Source: Mesoflavibacter sp.
Lineage (GTDB): Bacteria; Pseudomonadota; Alphaproteobacteria; UBA8366; Aestuariispiraceae
Reading direction: 5' to 3'
Assembly: GCA_017792345.1 (NCBI GenBank)
Contig: CP051228.1
Location: 1,984,001-2,048,000 of the forward strand
Length of the DNA stretch: 64,000 nucleotides
Every line of letters begins with the position of its first letter. The first letter of the stretch is position 1. Positions 40,997-49,413 of the stretch are shown in pieces. Under the pieces are notes generated by a model. The model was not told the DNA's origin. It saw nothing but the letters and a program-made list of their open reading frames with translations, and did no database searches. The translations under genes and the position numbers were made by a program.

Positions 40997-42472
40997 TCAG
41001 ATTTCGAAGTCGGAATCCGCCCGGATTGCGCCCGAGCCGCGCCAATCGCGCCGGGAGTAAGCAGCCGCATGGCGTGGCAGACGCACCGGTTCCGCATTCA
41101 AACAGCCCGCGACGGCGTCCAACCCATCGTCCCGTCCGGACAGGCCTGGGCGCCACTCCCGCATCTCCATCGGAAAAGGCGTTTCCATCACGCTGCGATG
41201 GCAGGCGATCTGTCCGGCTGCCAGGGCGGCATCGAAGGCCGACAGAATGCGGGTATCCTTGTTGTCGCGGGAATGGTGTTCCAACACCGCGCAAGGCACA
41301 CGCGCCTCACCCAAGGCTTGGCGCAGCAATCCAGGCAGAAATTTGCCGATCCCATTGGTCTCGACAGTGAGTGACGGCAGGTGGTTGCGGCGGATGAAGC
41401 GCACGACGGCCCGGCATTGCTGCCGCGCCTCGTCCAGTTCCGCCTGCGGGTCGACGGTCAGGTATTGAACCCCGTGCAAACGGTAGCCACCATCCCGACC
41501 GGTGAAGACGCAGGCGACAACCGACGAATCCGTACGCGCCGTCGCGCCATAGGCCGGGTCCCACCAGGCCGAGGCGGACAGCATCCGTTCGCCGTCCAAC
41601 ATCAGGGCCGTCTCGCCGTTCCGCTCGATCAGGTCGGGCTGACCGTTATAGATGCGCATCCGGTTCGGGTCGAGCCGTGCGCCCGCGATGTTCACCGGGC
41701 GCAACATCATCTGGCTCTGAAACTTCGCCTCACCATGGCGGCGGCGCAGTTGGTCGATCTTGGACAGATCGAACCGATCGGGCCAGGCGGACTGGCCGTC
41801 CCCGGTCAGGATCGGGATCGTCAGCCGCCGGTAACCCTCCAGGAAGGCCGCTTCTTCCCCCGTTTCGGGACGTTTTTCCTCTGCGTAGATCGTGTAGTAA
41901 CTGTGCGGGGTTCCGACATACAGGATCGTTCCATCCGGGGTCAGAACGTAATCGACCTCCCCCAGCTTCGCGCGCAGATCCGCCCGCTTTCCCGCGCTGT
42001 CGCAGGTATTCGGCACTTCCACATCGTCGCAGATGATCACATCCGCCCGGCTGCCGGTCAGGTTGGCACCGATCCCGCGCGCCAGCACCGACGGGTCCCG
42101 CTGCTCCAGCGACCGCCGCACGGTGAACCGGTCGGAGGCCCATTGGTCGGCGCGATCCGGCTTCAGACCCGCCGTCAGCGGGTGCCGCTCAATGATGCGT
42201 TTGACATTGCGCACCATTCGGCCCGCCAGATCCTGTTCGGCCGCCAGGACCAGAATGCGGATATTGGGGTCAAGTCTCAGCAGCCAGGCGCAGAACAGAC
42301 CGACCAGGGTCGATTTTCCGGCGGCCCGGAAGGCCTGCAGCAGCAGCCTCCGGTCCCGGTCCCGCCAACGCTGGTCCAGCCAATCGCAGATCGTTCGGTG
42401 CAGAACCGGCAGATCCCGGCCCTGCATCCGGTTCCAGATCCAGACGAACTCCGGAAAGGTGCATTCACTCAT
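40997..42472 (-). CDS. Phage terminase large subunit
   Basis: This 491-residue TerL has the packaging ATPase motor (Walker A-like FRAAGKST at about 48-55, Walker B VIICDDVE near 145-152, coupling motif region YVGTPHSYY) and the RNase H-like nuclease domain with acidic residues in WWDPAYG, VETNGIG and GRDDGLDAVAG. All catalytic motifs look intact. The start (MSECTFPEF) overlaps the upstream stop by eight bases. No portal protein gene, the partner of TerL, is seen in the cluster. Confidence 0.93.
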   Translation of the reverse strand: MSECTFPEFVWIWNRMQGRDLPVLHRTICDWLDQRWRDRDRRLLLQAFRAAGKSTLVGLFCAWLLRLDPNIRILVLAAEQDLAGRMVRNVKRIIERHPLTAGLKPDRADQWASDRFTVRRSLEQRDPSVLARGIGANLTGSRADVIICDDVEVPNTCDSAGKRADLRAKLGEVDYVLTPDGTILYVGTPHSYYTIYAEEKRPETGEEAAFLEGYRRLTIPILTGDGQSAWPDRFDLSKIDQLRRRHGEAKFQSQMMLRPVNIAGARLDPNRMRIYNGQPDLIERNGETALMLDGERMLSASAWWDPAYGATARTDSSVVACVFTGRDGGYRLHGVQYLTVDPQAELDEARQQCRAVVRFIRRNHLPSLTVETNGIGKFLPGLLRQALGEARVPCAVLEHHSRDNKDTRILSAFDAALAAGQIACHRSVMETPFPMEMREWRPGLSGRDDGLDAVAGCLNAEPVRLPRHAAAYSRRDWRGSGAIRADSDFEI

Positions 42473-42827
42473 TGGCCCTGCCGTCCCCGGTTTCGGGGTG
42501 GTCGTGGCGATCCTGTGCCACCGCAAGGCGGGCCGATTTCAGAAGCGTCTCAATCTCGCCGGAACCTGGACCGGTCTGGGCGTCTTCTTTCTTCAGGGCC
42601 GATTCCGCCAGATCCATGATCTGCTCAATATGCGCCAGGGCGGCCTTGGCGGCGGTTTGGGAGGCGGCGAACAATTTCGGGTCGTCGGAAGGCGGTGTTT
42701 CCGCAATGCGTTGATAGGCCTCGATTGCGGCATCCAACATAGTCGGCAGTTTCTGCAACAATTGGGACCGCATGGTGCGAACCCGCCCGCGTCTGGGCCG
42801 GGCACGCTTTGAATGGGACTTCTTCAC
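42465..42827 (-). CDS. Candidate terminase small subunit
   Basis: This 120-residue protein starts with a strongly basic stretch (KKSHSKRARPRRGRVR), followed by predicted helices (LLQKLPTMLDAAIEAYQRIAE; ASQTAAKAALAHIEQIM) and an acidic, flexible end. The size, basic DNA-binding start and position right before and overlapping terL fit a terminase small subunit, but no clear HTH motif is readable. Confidence 0.6.
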   Translation of the reverse strand: MKKSHSKRARPRRGRVRTMRSQLLQKLPTMLDAAIEAYQRIAETPPSDDPKLFAASQTAAKAALAHIEQIMDLAESALKKEDAQTGPGSGEIETLLKSARLAVAQDRHDHPETGDGRANE

Positions 42828-42917
42828 TGTCGGTAATCCTTGCTATGAAGCGACACCCGGAAACAAAAAATCCCGCCAATGGCGGGGCGCTTCCAAAGAT
42901 GGGATGGGGTCTGAAAT

Positions 42918-43292
42918 CTAAAGATCGACCTGTTCCGGCGAGGGCCAGTGCCGATCGCTGGCGACATCGTCCGGGCGGGTCTCCTGCAATGCCGCCGAAC
43001 TGGCGAGACAGGCGGCGCGGTATCGGCGCTGGGCCTCGTGAATGCGGCGGGCCGCGTCGACGGAATGCAGGATTAGGTCGATGCCGCTTGCGGTGCGGAA
43101 CCGGGCGCCGTCCGGTCCGATCAGACCGTCCCGGAAGGATTGCAGCAACTCTCCGACCCGCTGTGTCGAGGCATCGTCGGCGCGAAAGGCGACGCCATTT
43201 ACCAGGATTCCCCGGGCGATGCGCCGTTCCGCTTCCATCCGAATGCGCCGAACGGCGCTCATCGGCCCGCTAGATTCAATGATCTGTGGCAT
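42918..43292 (-). CDS. DUF4376-like fibre-associated protein
   Basis: This 124-residue protein contains EAERRIARGILVNGVAFRAD followed by STQRVGELLQSF, resembling the DUF4376 pattern found in proteins encoded beside phage tail fibres. It may help fibre assembly or attachment. SD AAAGGGATC precedes the ATG. It lies between the second fibre gene and the terminase genes. Confidence 0.65.
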   Translation of the reverse strand: MPQIIESSGPMSAVRRIRMEAERRIARGILVNGVAFRADDASTQRVGELLQSFRDGLIGPDGARFRTASGIDLILHSVDAARRIHEAQRRYRAACLASSAALQETRPDDVASDRHWPSPEQVDL

Positions 43293-43310
43293 AATTGATC
43301 CCTTTTTGTT

Positions 43311-45944
43311 CTATTGATAAAATGGCGTATCCGCAGCGAAGAGCCACCGGTGAAGGACAGGGTCGGATTGATTGAAGGTTTGCAGGCGCACGCGCAGGCG
43401 GGTGCCTTCCGCAGCTTCGGCCATGTCTACCTCGCCTTCGCAAATCCAGCGATCGATGCCGGTTTGATACCTTTTGCTGACCGGGACCGGTAGCCAGTCG
43501 CTGCCGTCGTCTCGCCGTATGGAGAAGGCAAAATCCTGGTTCTCGGTCAGACCGCTCAGGTTTCCAACTTCCGCCAGCAGCCGCACTTTCTCGGGCACCG
43601 CTTCGCATAGAACGGGCCGGGAGATCAGCGACATCGGTTGCGGTGTGTCGAAACTCGTCCGGACCGACCAGTCGCTGATCGCGCTTGTCCAATAGGGGTA
43701 GCCGTCATGTTGGTGAAAGTATTGCAGGCCGTCGTTCGATCCTGCCCAGATGCCGTTTTCCACTGCGAGGGCCGGGTTTGCCGTGAAACTGCCGGTCCAG
43801 GCGATGTCGCCGTCGATCAGGAATTCCAGGCTCTGGCTAGAGGCGGCAAATCCGGCGGGCTTGGTCAGACGCCAAGTCAAGTCGTACCAAGTGTCATTTG
43901 CCAAGGCGACATGCGGACACGGGTTGACCAGACTACCGCCGGGATGGACGAGTGATTGAACGCTGCCCGCCAGCAAGTAGGCTCCCAGGCGCATATGGTG
44001 GGCAGGCGCGTCGTGATCGTCGACCCATCCGGTTTGGAGGTTGGTGCCGTATCCGGCCCCACCAAACGTCATGTGCGAACTGGCGACCGACACGCAGACT
44101 TCGATATGCGTGGCATTGATGAGCGTCTGATTCTGTTCCTTGCTCCAATCACGGTGAAGCATCGTCGGGGACCCGGCACCGCCGGTTTCCAGCAGCCAGG
44201 ACGACCGGCCGAAATGTGCCCGCTGGCTGACGATGGGGTTGCGATAGCCATACCAATGTGGGGTCTGCGTCCATTCGACATCGGGATTCAATGTCGTTAG
44301 GAACGTTCGAACAGGTCGGCATGTGCGCGATTCCGCATCCAAATCGACGTGTTCCGACACGACATTGTCCGCATCGCCGTCATGCCAACCCGCCCGGAAT
44401 CCCGTTGGAACCGACCCTGCGAAGCTATCCTGCCCGGCATTGAGCAGAATCTCGAACGGCTCCGCGCCCCAGAGCCCGCAGGCCAAGGCCACGGCCGCTC
44501 CAGGCGGAAACCGGACGGTCGGTCGTTCCCCGGTATCCGGGTCGCCATCGCCGTGCCACCAGGTCGACAGGTCGGGGGTCACGAATCCGATCCAGAGCTC
44601 TCCCCGGTCGATGTCCACCGCAAGGGTGCCGACCGCGCCATCGCCAACATGGTTGGCGGGCCAGGCTTCCGTGAAACTTTGGCCGCGCGGTAACTCGGAA
44701 TACCCGTCGAAGACGTCCCCGTCATTGGCACATAGAATATAGCCCTCCGGCGGTGGATTGCCGCTCACAGCCGTTGTCCCGACCAGACGGAGGCCGTGCC
44801 AGGTATAGGCGGAGGCGACCGGTTTGGTTTTGGTGTGAATGAACTCGACGTAGAACCGCCCATTGGATCGAGAGCTCCGGGCCGCAATGTATTGAAAACT
44901 GCTGGACGAACCGGATTGCACGGCCTGTCTGCCGGCCTTGCGGACAAAGACCGTCCCGCAATCCTGATCGTCCCAAACCGCGATGTTTCCGTTCTCTCCA
45001 GAGGCAATACCCTGGTTCGTTGCGAAATCGTCCAAGTAGAGGTTGGCGACGGCTCCGGGCGGGGAAAGTTGAACCGTCGCAAGATCCCAAGCGTTTCTTT
45101 CCGCCAGATCCGCAAGGTGCACTAGGGATGCGTTGGCATGCCGATTGATGCTCTCCACATCGTTTCCGTCATTTCCGATTGATCGGCCGGCGATCCGTTC
45201 CAAGCCGGTTACAGCGAAATTCGCAAGCTGCAATGGGCCGGTCGCCGAGGATTCTCCATTGCGCGGCAGATAGTCCGAAAGGGCGGAATAGGACGGTCTC
45301 CAGGAATCACCCGCCCAAGCAAACAGCATCCCTGTTCCGACATTCCTTACAAGATCACCCACGCGCAATGCCAAGCCGCCCGGCCTTGCCAGTGGCAGGT
45401 CGCCTTCGGGTGAATTGTCCAATAGCCAAGGCCTTTCGAGAGCCGGCATGGCTGGGGGCGGGGCGACCTCCGCCACCATGTTCCCATCCAAATCAAAGCC
45501 CAAGACCTTCCCGGCCCGTGTCTCGACGCGCGGCATCGGGTTCTGCGCCATCGAGACATCAGTGTTGGCGAATCGAAGTGCTGAAACGGCTCGGTTTTGC
45601 ATGGCGGTTACAGACTCGATAAGACGCAGAATCTGGGCATTGATCGACGCATTCTGGACCGATTGCCCGGGCAAAAAGCTGGCTGCAGACGTTTCTTTGG
45701 GCGAGACCCAGATCGTAACCACGTCGCCCGCCCTCGGAATATCGGAAAGGGTTACGGTGATGCCACCTTCGGTCATAGCCCTCAGGACGTACTGACGTCC
45801 CGACAGAATGCGATCATTGACAGAGACAAGCGGCCGGCAGTTCGGCCTTATCGGAAGATCAGCCTGAAACTCCCGGTTGGTTGAACCGCTTGGCTGAATG
45901 AATTGGGCTCGGTACCAACCCGCGTCGCGACTTTCCGGTTCCAT
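43311..45944 (-). CDS. Tail fibre-like protein B
   Basis: This 877-residue protein has an N-terminal T7-fibre-like adaptor region (LVSVNDRILSGRQYVLRAM, then DVVTIWVSPKETSA and a helix LRLIESVTAMQNRAVSALR) and a long beta-rich body. Two body regions look like concanavalin/SPRY-type sandwich domains (GRFYVEFIHTKTKP ... GYILCANDG; LMIDG-like EFLIDGDIAWTGSF). The C-terminal module SLISRPVLCEAVP to VLHRWLFAADTPFY is shared with the upstream fibre. GC content is lower than in the structural genes, as is common for receptor-binding proteins. Host-receptor binding is inferred. Confidence 0.75.
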   Translation of the reverse strand: MEPESRDAGWYRAQFIQPSGSTNREFQADLPIRPNCRPLVSVNDRILSGRQYVLRAMTEGGITVTLSDIPRAGDVVTIWVSPKETSAASFLPGQSVQNASINAQILRLIESVTAMQNRAVSALRFANTDVSMAQNPMPRVETRAGKVLGFDLDGNMVAEVAPPPAMPALERPWLLDNSPEGDLPLARPGGLALRVGDLVRNVGTGMLFAWAGDSWRPSYSALSDYLPRNGESSATGPLQLANFAVTGLERIAGRSIGNDGNDVESINRHANASLVHLADLAERNAWDLATVQLSPPGAVANLYLDDFATNQGIASGENGNIAVWDDQDCGTVFVRKAGRQAVQSGSSSSFQYIAARSSRSNGRFYVEFIHTKTKPVASAYTWHGLRLVGTTAVSGNPPPEGYILCANDGDVFDGYSELPRGQSFTEAWPANHVGDGAVGTLAVDIDRGELWIGFVTPDLSTWWHGDGDPDTGERPTVRFPPGAAVALACGLWGAEPFEILLNAGQDSFAGSVPTGFRAGWHDGDADNVVSEHVDLDAESRTCRPVRTFLTTLNPDVEWTQTPHWYGYRNPIVSQRAHFGRSSWLLETGGAGSPTMLHRDWSKEQNQTLINATHIEVCVSVASSHMTFGGAGYGTNLQTGWVDDHDAPAHHMRLGAYLLAGSVQSLVHPGGSLVNPCPHVALANDTWYDLTWRLTKPAGFAASSQSLEFLIDGDIAWTGSFTANPALAVENGIWAGSNDGLQYFHQHDGYPYWTSAISDWSVRTSFDTPQPMSLISRPVLCEAVPEKVRLLAEVGNLSGLTENQDFAFSIRRDDGSDWLPVPVSKRYQTGIDRWICEGEVDMAEAAEGTRLRVRLQTFNQSDPVLHRWLFAADTPFYQ

Positions 45945-45974
45945 AATGGGCGTCCTTCCGTGCTGGTTGGAGAA

Positions 45975-48908
45975 TCAGTCGTTTAACAAAAGGGGACAGT
46001 CCGCCTGTAGCGCCCAACGCTTAAGCCGAACGCTTTCCGCACGATCCAGATTGAATCTGATCCTTAGATCGGCGCCTTGAGGAACGCCGGTCAATTCAGC
46101 GAAATAATGTGCAATCAAATGGTCGGATGATTGAAGTGGAGGGCGGACCAGTTTCGCATCTTCCCACGAAATGCCGCCATCCGAACTAATCGAGATTACA
46201 ACGTCCCGCCCTAAGACCGGACGAGGCCCCGGCACCGTATCCGACGTTTCATAGTAAGGGCCGACTGTGTCCGTAGCCTCTAATTGGGCTCCGGAAACAG
46301 CTAGGCCCGAGGCAAGGACCCCAGGGTAGTGTGTCTGATTGAAATCATTCAAACAGTAAACGCTGAATTGTCCTTGGTCGGAGTTGGTGTCCAGCAAGCC
46401 CGTCAGAACGCATCGATACCAACCGCTACCGGCCGGGATGATCGTTGCCGCGAAGGGCGAGGCTGTCCCGATCGAAACCGGATTGCCGACCGTTCCAGAT
46501 TCCAAGTCGTAAATGGCATATCCATAACGACTGGTGGATTGATTGCCCCAAAGCAATCGAAGCCTTGTTCGTTCGGCTGCTTTGGCAAAGAGCGATGCGG
46601 TGTATGTCTGTCCCGGTCGGATCGGCACGATCCGGATCAGGGCGTGGACACCGGGCGTTTCGGTTTCCGTCAGTCGAAAACCCGGGCGCGGACCGGACTG
46701 ATCAGAGAGAACCTCCAGGGTCGCACCGGCCTGGATCCAAGGGGCTGCCAGAAAGTCGTTTGACAGAGGCAGAGCGTTCTCGCCGCGATACAGACCTTCT
46801 GTTTCAACCAGAATATGGAGGTCATTGACGGTACCATCCGTCAGAATCGGTGCGGAAATCAGCGCCATGGGTTCGTCTCGCCATTCTGTCCAGGACAGGC
46901 TCTCGAAATCGAGGGCTTCGGCACCGGATCCCAGCACAGCGTAATAGGCGGTTTCCGGATCAAGAGTGATTTCGATGACACCGGTGTCATTGAGCAAAAT
47001 GCTCAGAACGCCTGCTCGCCGACGAACGGTCAGGCGATCTCCAGACAGGAGCCCAACATTTGCCGAACCGTCCGGGCCAGCGACATTGTCCTGGATTTTC
47101 AAAATCTGAAGAAAATCCTGTTCGATCGACAAGGCGATGCCATTGTCGATTCCGACACCCGCGGTGGAAGCGGGATCGACCGGAAGCCCACCTAGGATCA
47201 GGGAGGGGTCGAAACTGGCGATCTCGCCCTGCGCGAACAGGCCGAACCGCCAGAGACGATTGGAGGACACCGTTCCCAAGGTGAGCTCCACATCAAAATT
47301 CCCGACCAGCGGGAGTTTTGTTCGAATTGCACCGGCATTCGGTGAGACGCTGATCGCATCTCCGGAATGGGCGAACCCGGCTCGCGTCGACCAATGCTCC
47401 GTAGAAGACAAGACGGAATGCGGGCCATCGCCATTGGCAAGGCCGCCATTCACTTGATCGAGACGAATTCCGGATGACGAAAGCGGAAGGTCCAGCCCCT
47501 CAAACAAGGTGAGGTTCATGACCTGTAACTCCTGGGCCTCCTCCGTTTCTTCGATCAAGAAGCGATGAAACCGGAAAGCACTTGTCGTGTCGGCAATCTC
47601 AACCTCAACGAACGCGCCGCCTGGATCTGCGAAACTGGGATCGGACCACAGGGTTGTTTCCTCCCCCGCCCAGGCGCCGGTATTGGAGGCCTGGAAGGAA
47701 AGGGCACAGGTGGTGGCTTGCGCCGCGAAGCCCAGCGCGCCGGGTTCGCCCCATGCCCGGATTTTTGTGATCGTCCGTGCGTTGCCGGCACCCCAATCCT
47801 TGCCGATATAGAAGAAGGTGGGGCCTCCATTGGCCTGGGCGCCCGTATCATGGGCGCGCCCGTCGAACGCGTAATCCGGCCCCCAGAGACCGTTCACGAC
47901 ATTTATCGATCCGTCGGTGCCGCTGATGACGGTGCCCTCGTTCGAGCCGATGGCCATCATGCCGGTTTCGACGCCGCTCAAATCCTGGAACGTGTCCAGA
48001 TAGGTGTTCGCCAGCGCATGTACCGTAAGGCCGCGCAATTGGGCGATCTCCCAGGCATTGCGCATGGCGATGTAGCGGGTCGTGAACTCCCAATCCGTGA
48101 TAATCTCTTTCAGCGCATCGAGCACCGCCCCGTCCGCGGCGACATCCCGTCCGTCAATCAATCCGGGATTGACGATATCGTGCCCGCCCATATCGAGATC
48201 GCCGCTCATGGCCAGGCTTCCGTCATGCCGGAATAGGGTCGCGTCAGGGGCGGCGGCCGTCGCCCATCCCCCGGCCCGCCAGATATTCATCGCGTCGGCG
48301 TCGATATCGAAATAGAGGTCGCCCACCTGCAGGGACGTCCCGTTGAGCCGGTTGGTCGGCGCGGCAATCGTGGAATACGCGCCCAGATAGACCAGACCTA
48401 AGTTCCGCATGTCGCCGATAAAGCGGGCGGTCACGGCTTCCGGCCGACCATCGGCATCGAAACTCAGATAGCGACCGGCGCGTTCGGCGACGCTTGGAAG
48501 GGTCAGGTCGCGTTCCAGATCGGTGATCGAGGCGCGTACCGCATTGGCGGTTTCATCTGCAACCTGCTGGACCATCATCGTCAGCCGCCCGAAAGCACCA
48601 TTCAAAGCTGCGGCGCGAATCTCGGTGCCGGTCGCAAACGCTTCGTCCATGGTGAAGGGCATGGCCCGCCAAAGGGTAATTCGGGACCCCACTTCAGGGG
48701 GCTCGGTCAGCGAAACCTCACCGCCGCCGGGATTGCCGATGCCACTGACAAAATAGGTTTCCGGGTCGAGGATCGCATCGTTGACCGCGACCGTAAGGTC
48801 GGTGTCCGCGAGAATCTGAAACGGATAGTCGAAAATCCGCATGCCGTCCGGCTCGGCCTGAATGTATTGAATACGGGACGGCGTTCCGCCGGAGAGGGGG
48901 TCATTCAT
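45975..48908 (-). CDS. Tail fibre-like protein A
   Basis: This 977-residue protein begins with a podoviral fibre adaptor domain (RIFDYPFQILADTDLTVAVND, VGSRITLWRAMPFT, a long helix ending in AVRASITDLERDL). The middle holds beta-rich domains with discoidin-like segments (TITKIRAWGEPGALGFAA ... FRFHRFLIEETEEAQEL). Residues about 740-900 look like a carbohydrate-binding insertion (TYTASLFAKAAERTRLRLLWG; SGWYRCVLTGLLDT). The end module (ALISAPILTDGTV; SVRLKRWALQADCP) is shared with the next gene. It probably anchors to the tail and bears receptor-binding tips. Confidence 0.78.
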   Translation of the reverse strand: MNDPLSGGTPSRIQYIQAEPDGMRIFDYPFQILADTDLTVAVNDAILDPETYFVSGIGNPGGGEVSLTEPPEVGSRITLWRAMPFTMDEAFATGTEIRAAALNGAFGRLTMMVQQVADETANAVRASITDLERDLTLPSVAERAGRYLSFDADGRPEAVTARFIGDMRNLGLVYLGAYSTIAAPTNRLNGTSLQVGDLYFDIDADAMNIWRAGGWATAAAPDATLFRHDGSLAMSGDLDMGGHDIVNPGLIDGRDVAADGAVLDALKEIITDWEFTTRYIAMRNAWEIAQLRGLTVHALANTYLDTFQDLSGVETGMMAIGSNEGTVISGTDGSINVVNGLWGPDYAFDGRAHDTGAQANGGPTFFYIGKDWGAGNARTITKIRAWGEPGALGFAAQATTCALSFQASNTGAWAGEETTLWSDPSFADPGGAFVEVEIADTTSAFRFHRFLIEETEEAQELQVMNLTLFEGLDLPLSSSGIRLDQVNGGLANGDGPHSVLSSTEHWSTRAGFAHSGDAISVSPNAGAIRTKLPLVGNFDVELTLGTVSSNRLWRFGLFAQGEIASFDPSLILGGLPVDPASTAGVGIDNGIALSIEQDFLQILKIQDNVAGPDGSANVGLLSGDRLTVRRRAGVLSILLNDTGVIEITLDPETAYYAVLGSGAEALDFESLSWTEWRDEPMALISAPILTDGTVNDLHILVETEGLYRGENALPLSNDFLAAPWIQAGATLEVLSDQSGPRPGFRLTETETPGVHALIRIVPIRPGQTYTASLFAKAAERTRLRLLWGNQSTSRYGYAIYDLESGTVGNPVSIGTASPFAATIIPAGSGWYRCVLTGLLDTNSDQGQFSVYCLNDFNQTHYPGVLASGLAVSGAQLEATDTVGPYYETSDTVPGPRPVLGRDVVISISSDGGISWEDAKLVRPPLQSSDHLIAHYFAELTGVPQGADLRIRFNLDRAESVRLKRWALQADCPLLLND

Positions 48909-48957
48909 GGTCTTGGTCCATTCACAATAGGGGGATGGCGGCCAGGCCGTAGTCGTC

Positions 48958-49395
48958 TCAGTCGCCGCTCATGGAGACGATCTGCTGGCCGATGCCGACC
49001 AATTGCTGGCCCGACGACAGCATCGACTGGATGCCGCCATACCTGTCGTCCAACAAGCTGCCGGCGCGGGCTTGCCCGGAATCGTAGAGCGCCCGGCCTT
49101 CGGAAAGCTGTCGGTCGAAGGCGCCGTTAAGGCCGCGCAGAACGGCCTCACCGGACCCGCCCGTTGTGCCGACGCCTGAGGCAGACAATCTGGCGCGGGC
49201 GGCACCGATCTCCTGCTTTCGTTTTCGTTCGAGATTCCGCTCGTCGATGCGTTGCTGCAGGGCGGCATGCTGTTGCTGCTGTTCGATGCGGGCGGCCTGC
49301 GCCTTTCGGCTGGCGCTGGCCTGTTTCGCGCTGACGACGGTCTGCGCGGCGGACATCACAAGGGATGCGATCGCCAAGGCGGGGGCTGCGGCCAT
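48958..49395 (-). CDS. Internal virion protein, T7 gp14-like
   Basis: This 145-residue protein has a hydrophobic N-terminus (PALAIASLVMSAAQTVVSA), a long Gln/Arg/Lys-rich helix (RIEQQQQHAALQQRIDERN) and a Gly/Ser-rich C-terminal half. Size and composition fit small internal (ejection) proteins of podoviruses such as gp14, which form a channel during DNA entry. Assigned mainly from position after the tail tube genes; the large gp15 and gp16-type proteins are absent. Confidence 0.65.
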   Translation of the reverse strand: MAAAPALAIASLVMSAAQTVVSAKQASASRKAQAARIEQQQQHAALQQRIDERNLERKRKQEIGAARARLSASGVGTTGGSGEAVLRGLNGAFDRQLSEGRALYDSGQARAGSLLDDRYGGIQSMLSSGQQLVGIGQQIVSMSGD

Positions 49396-49413
49396 GATGG
49401 GCTCCTTCCAAGC

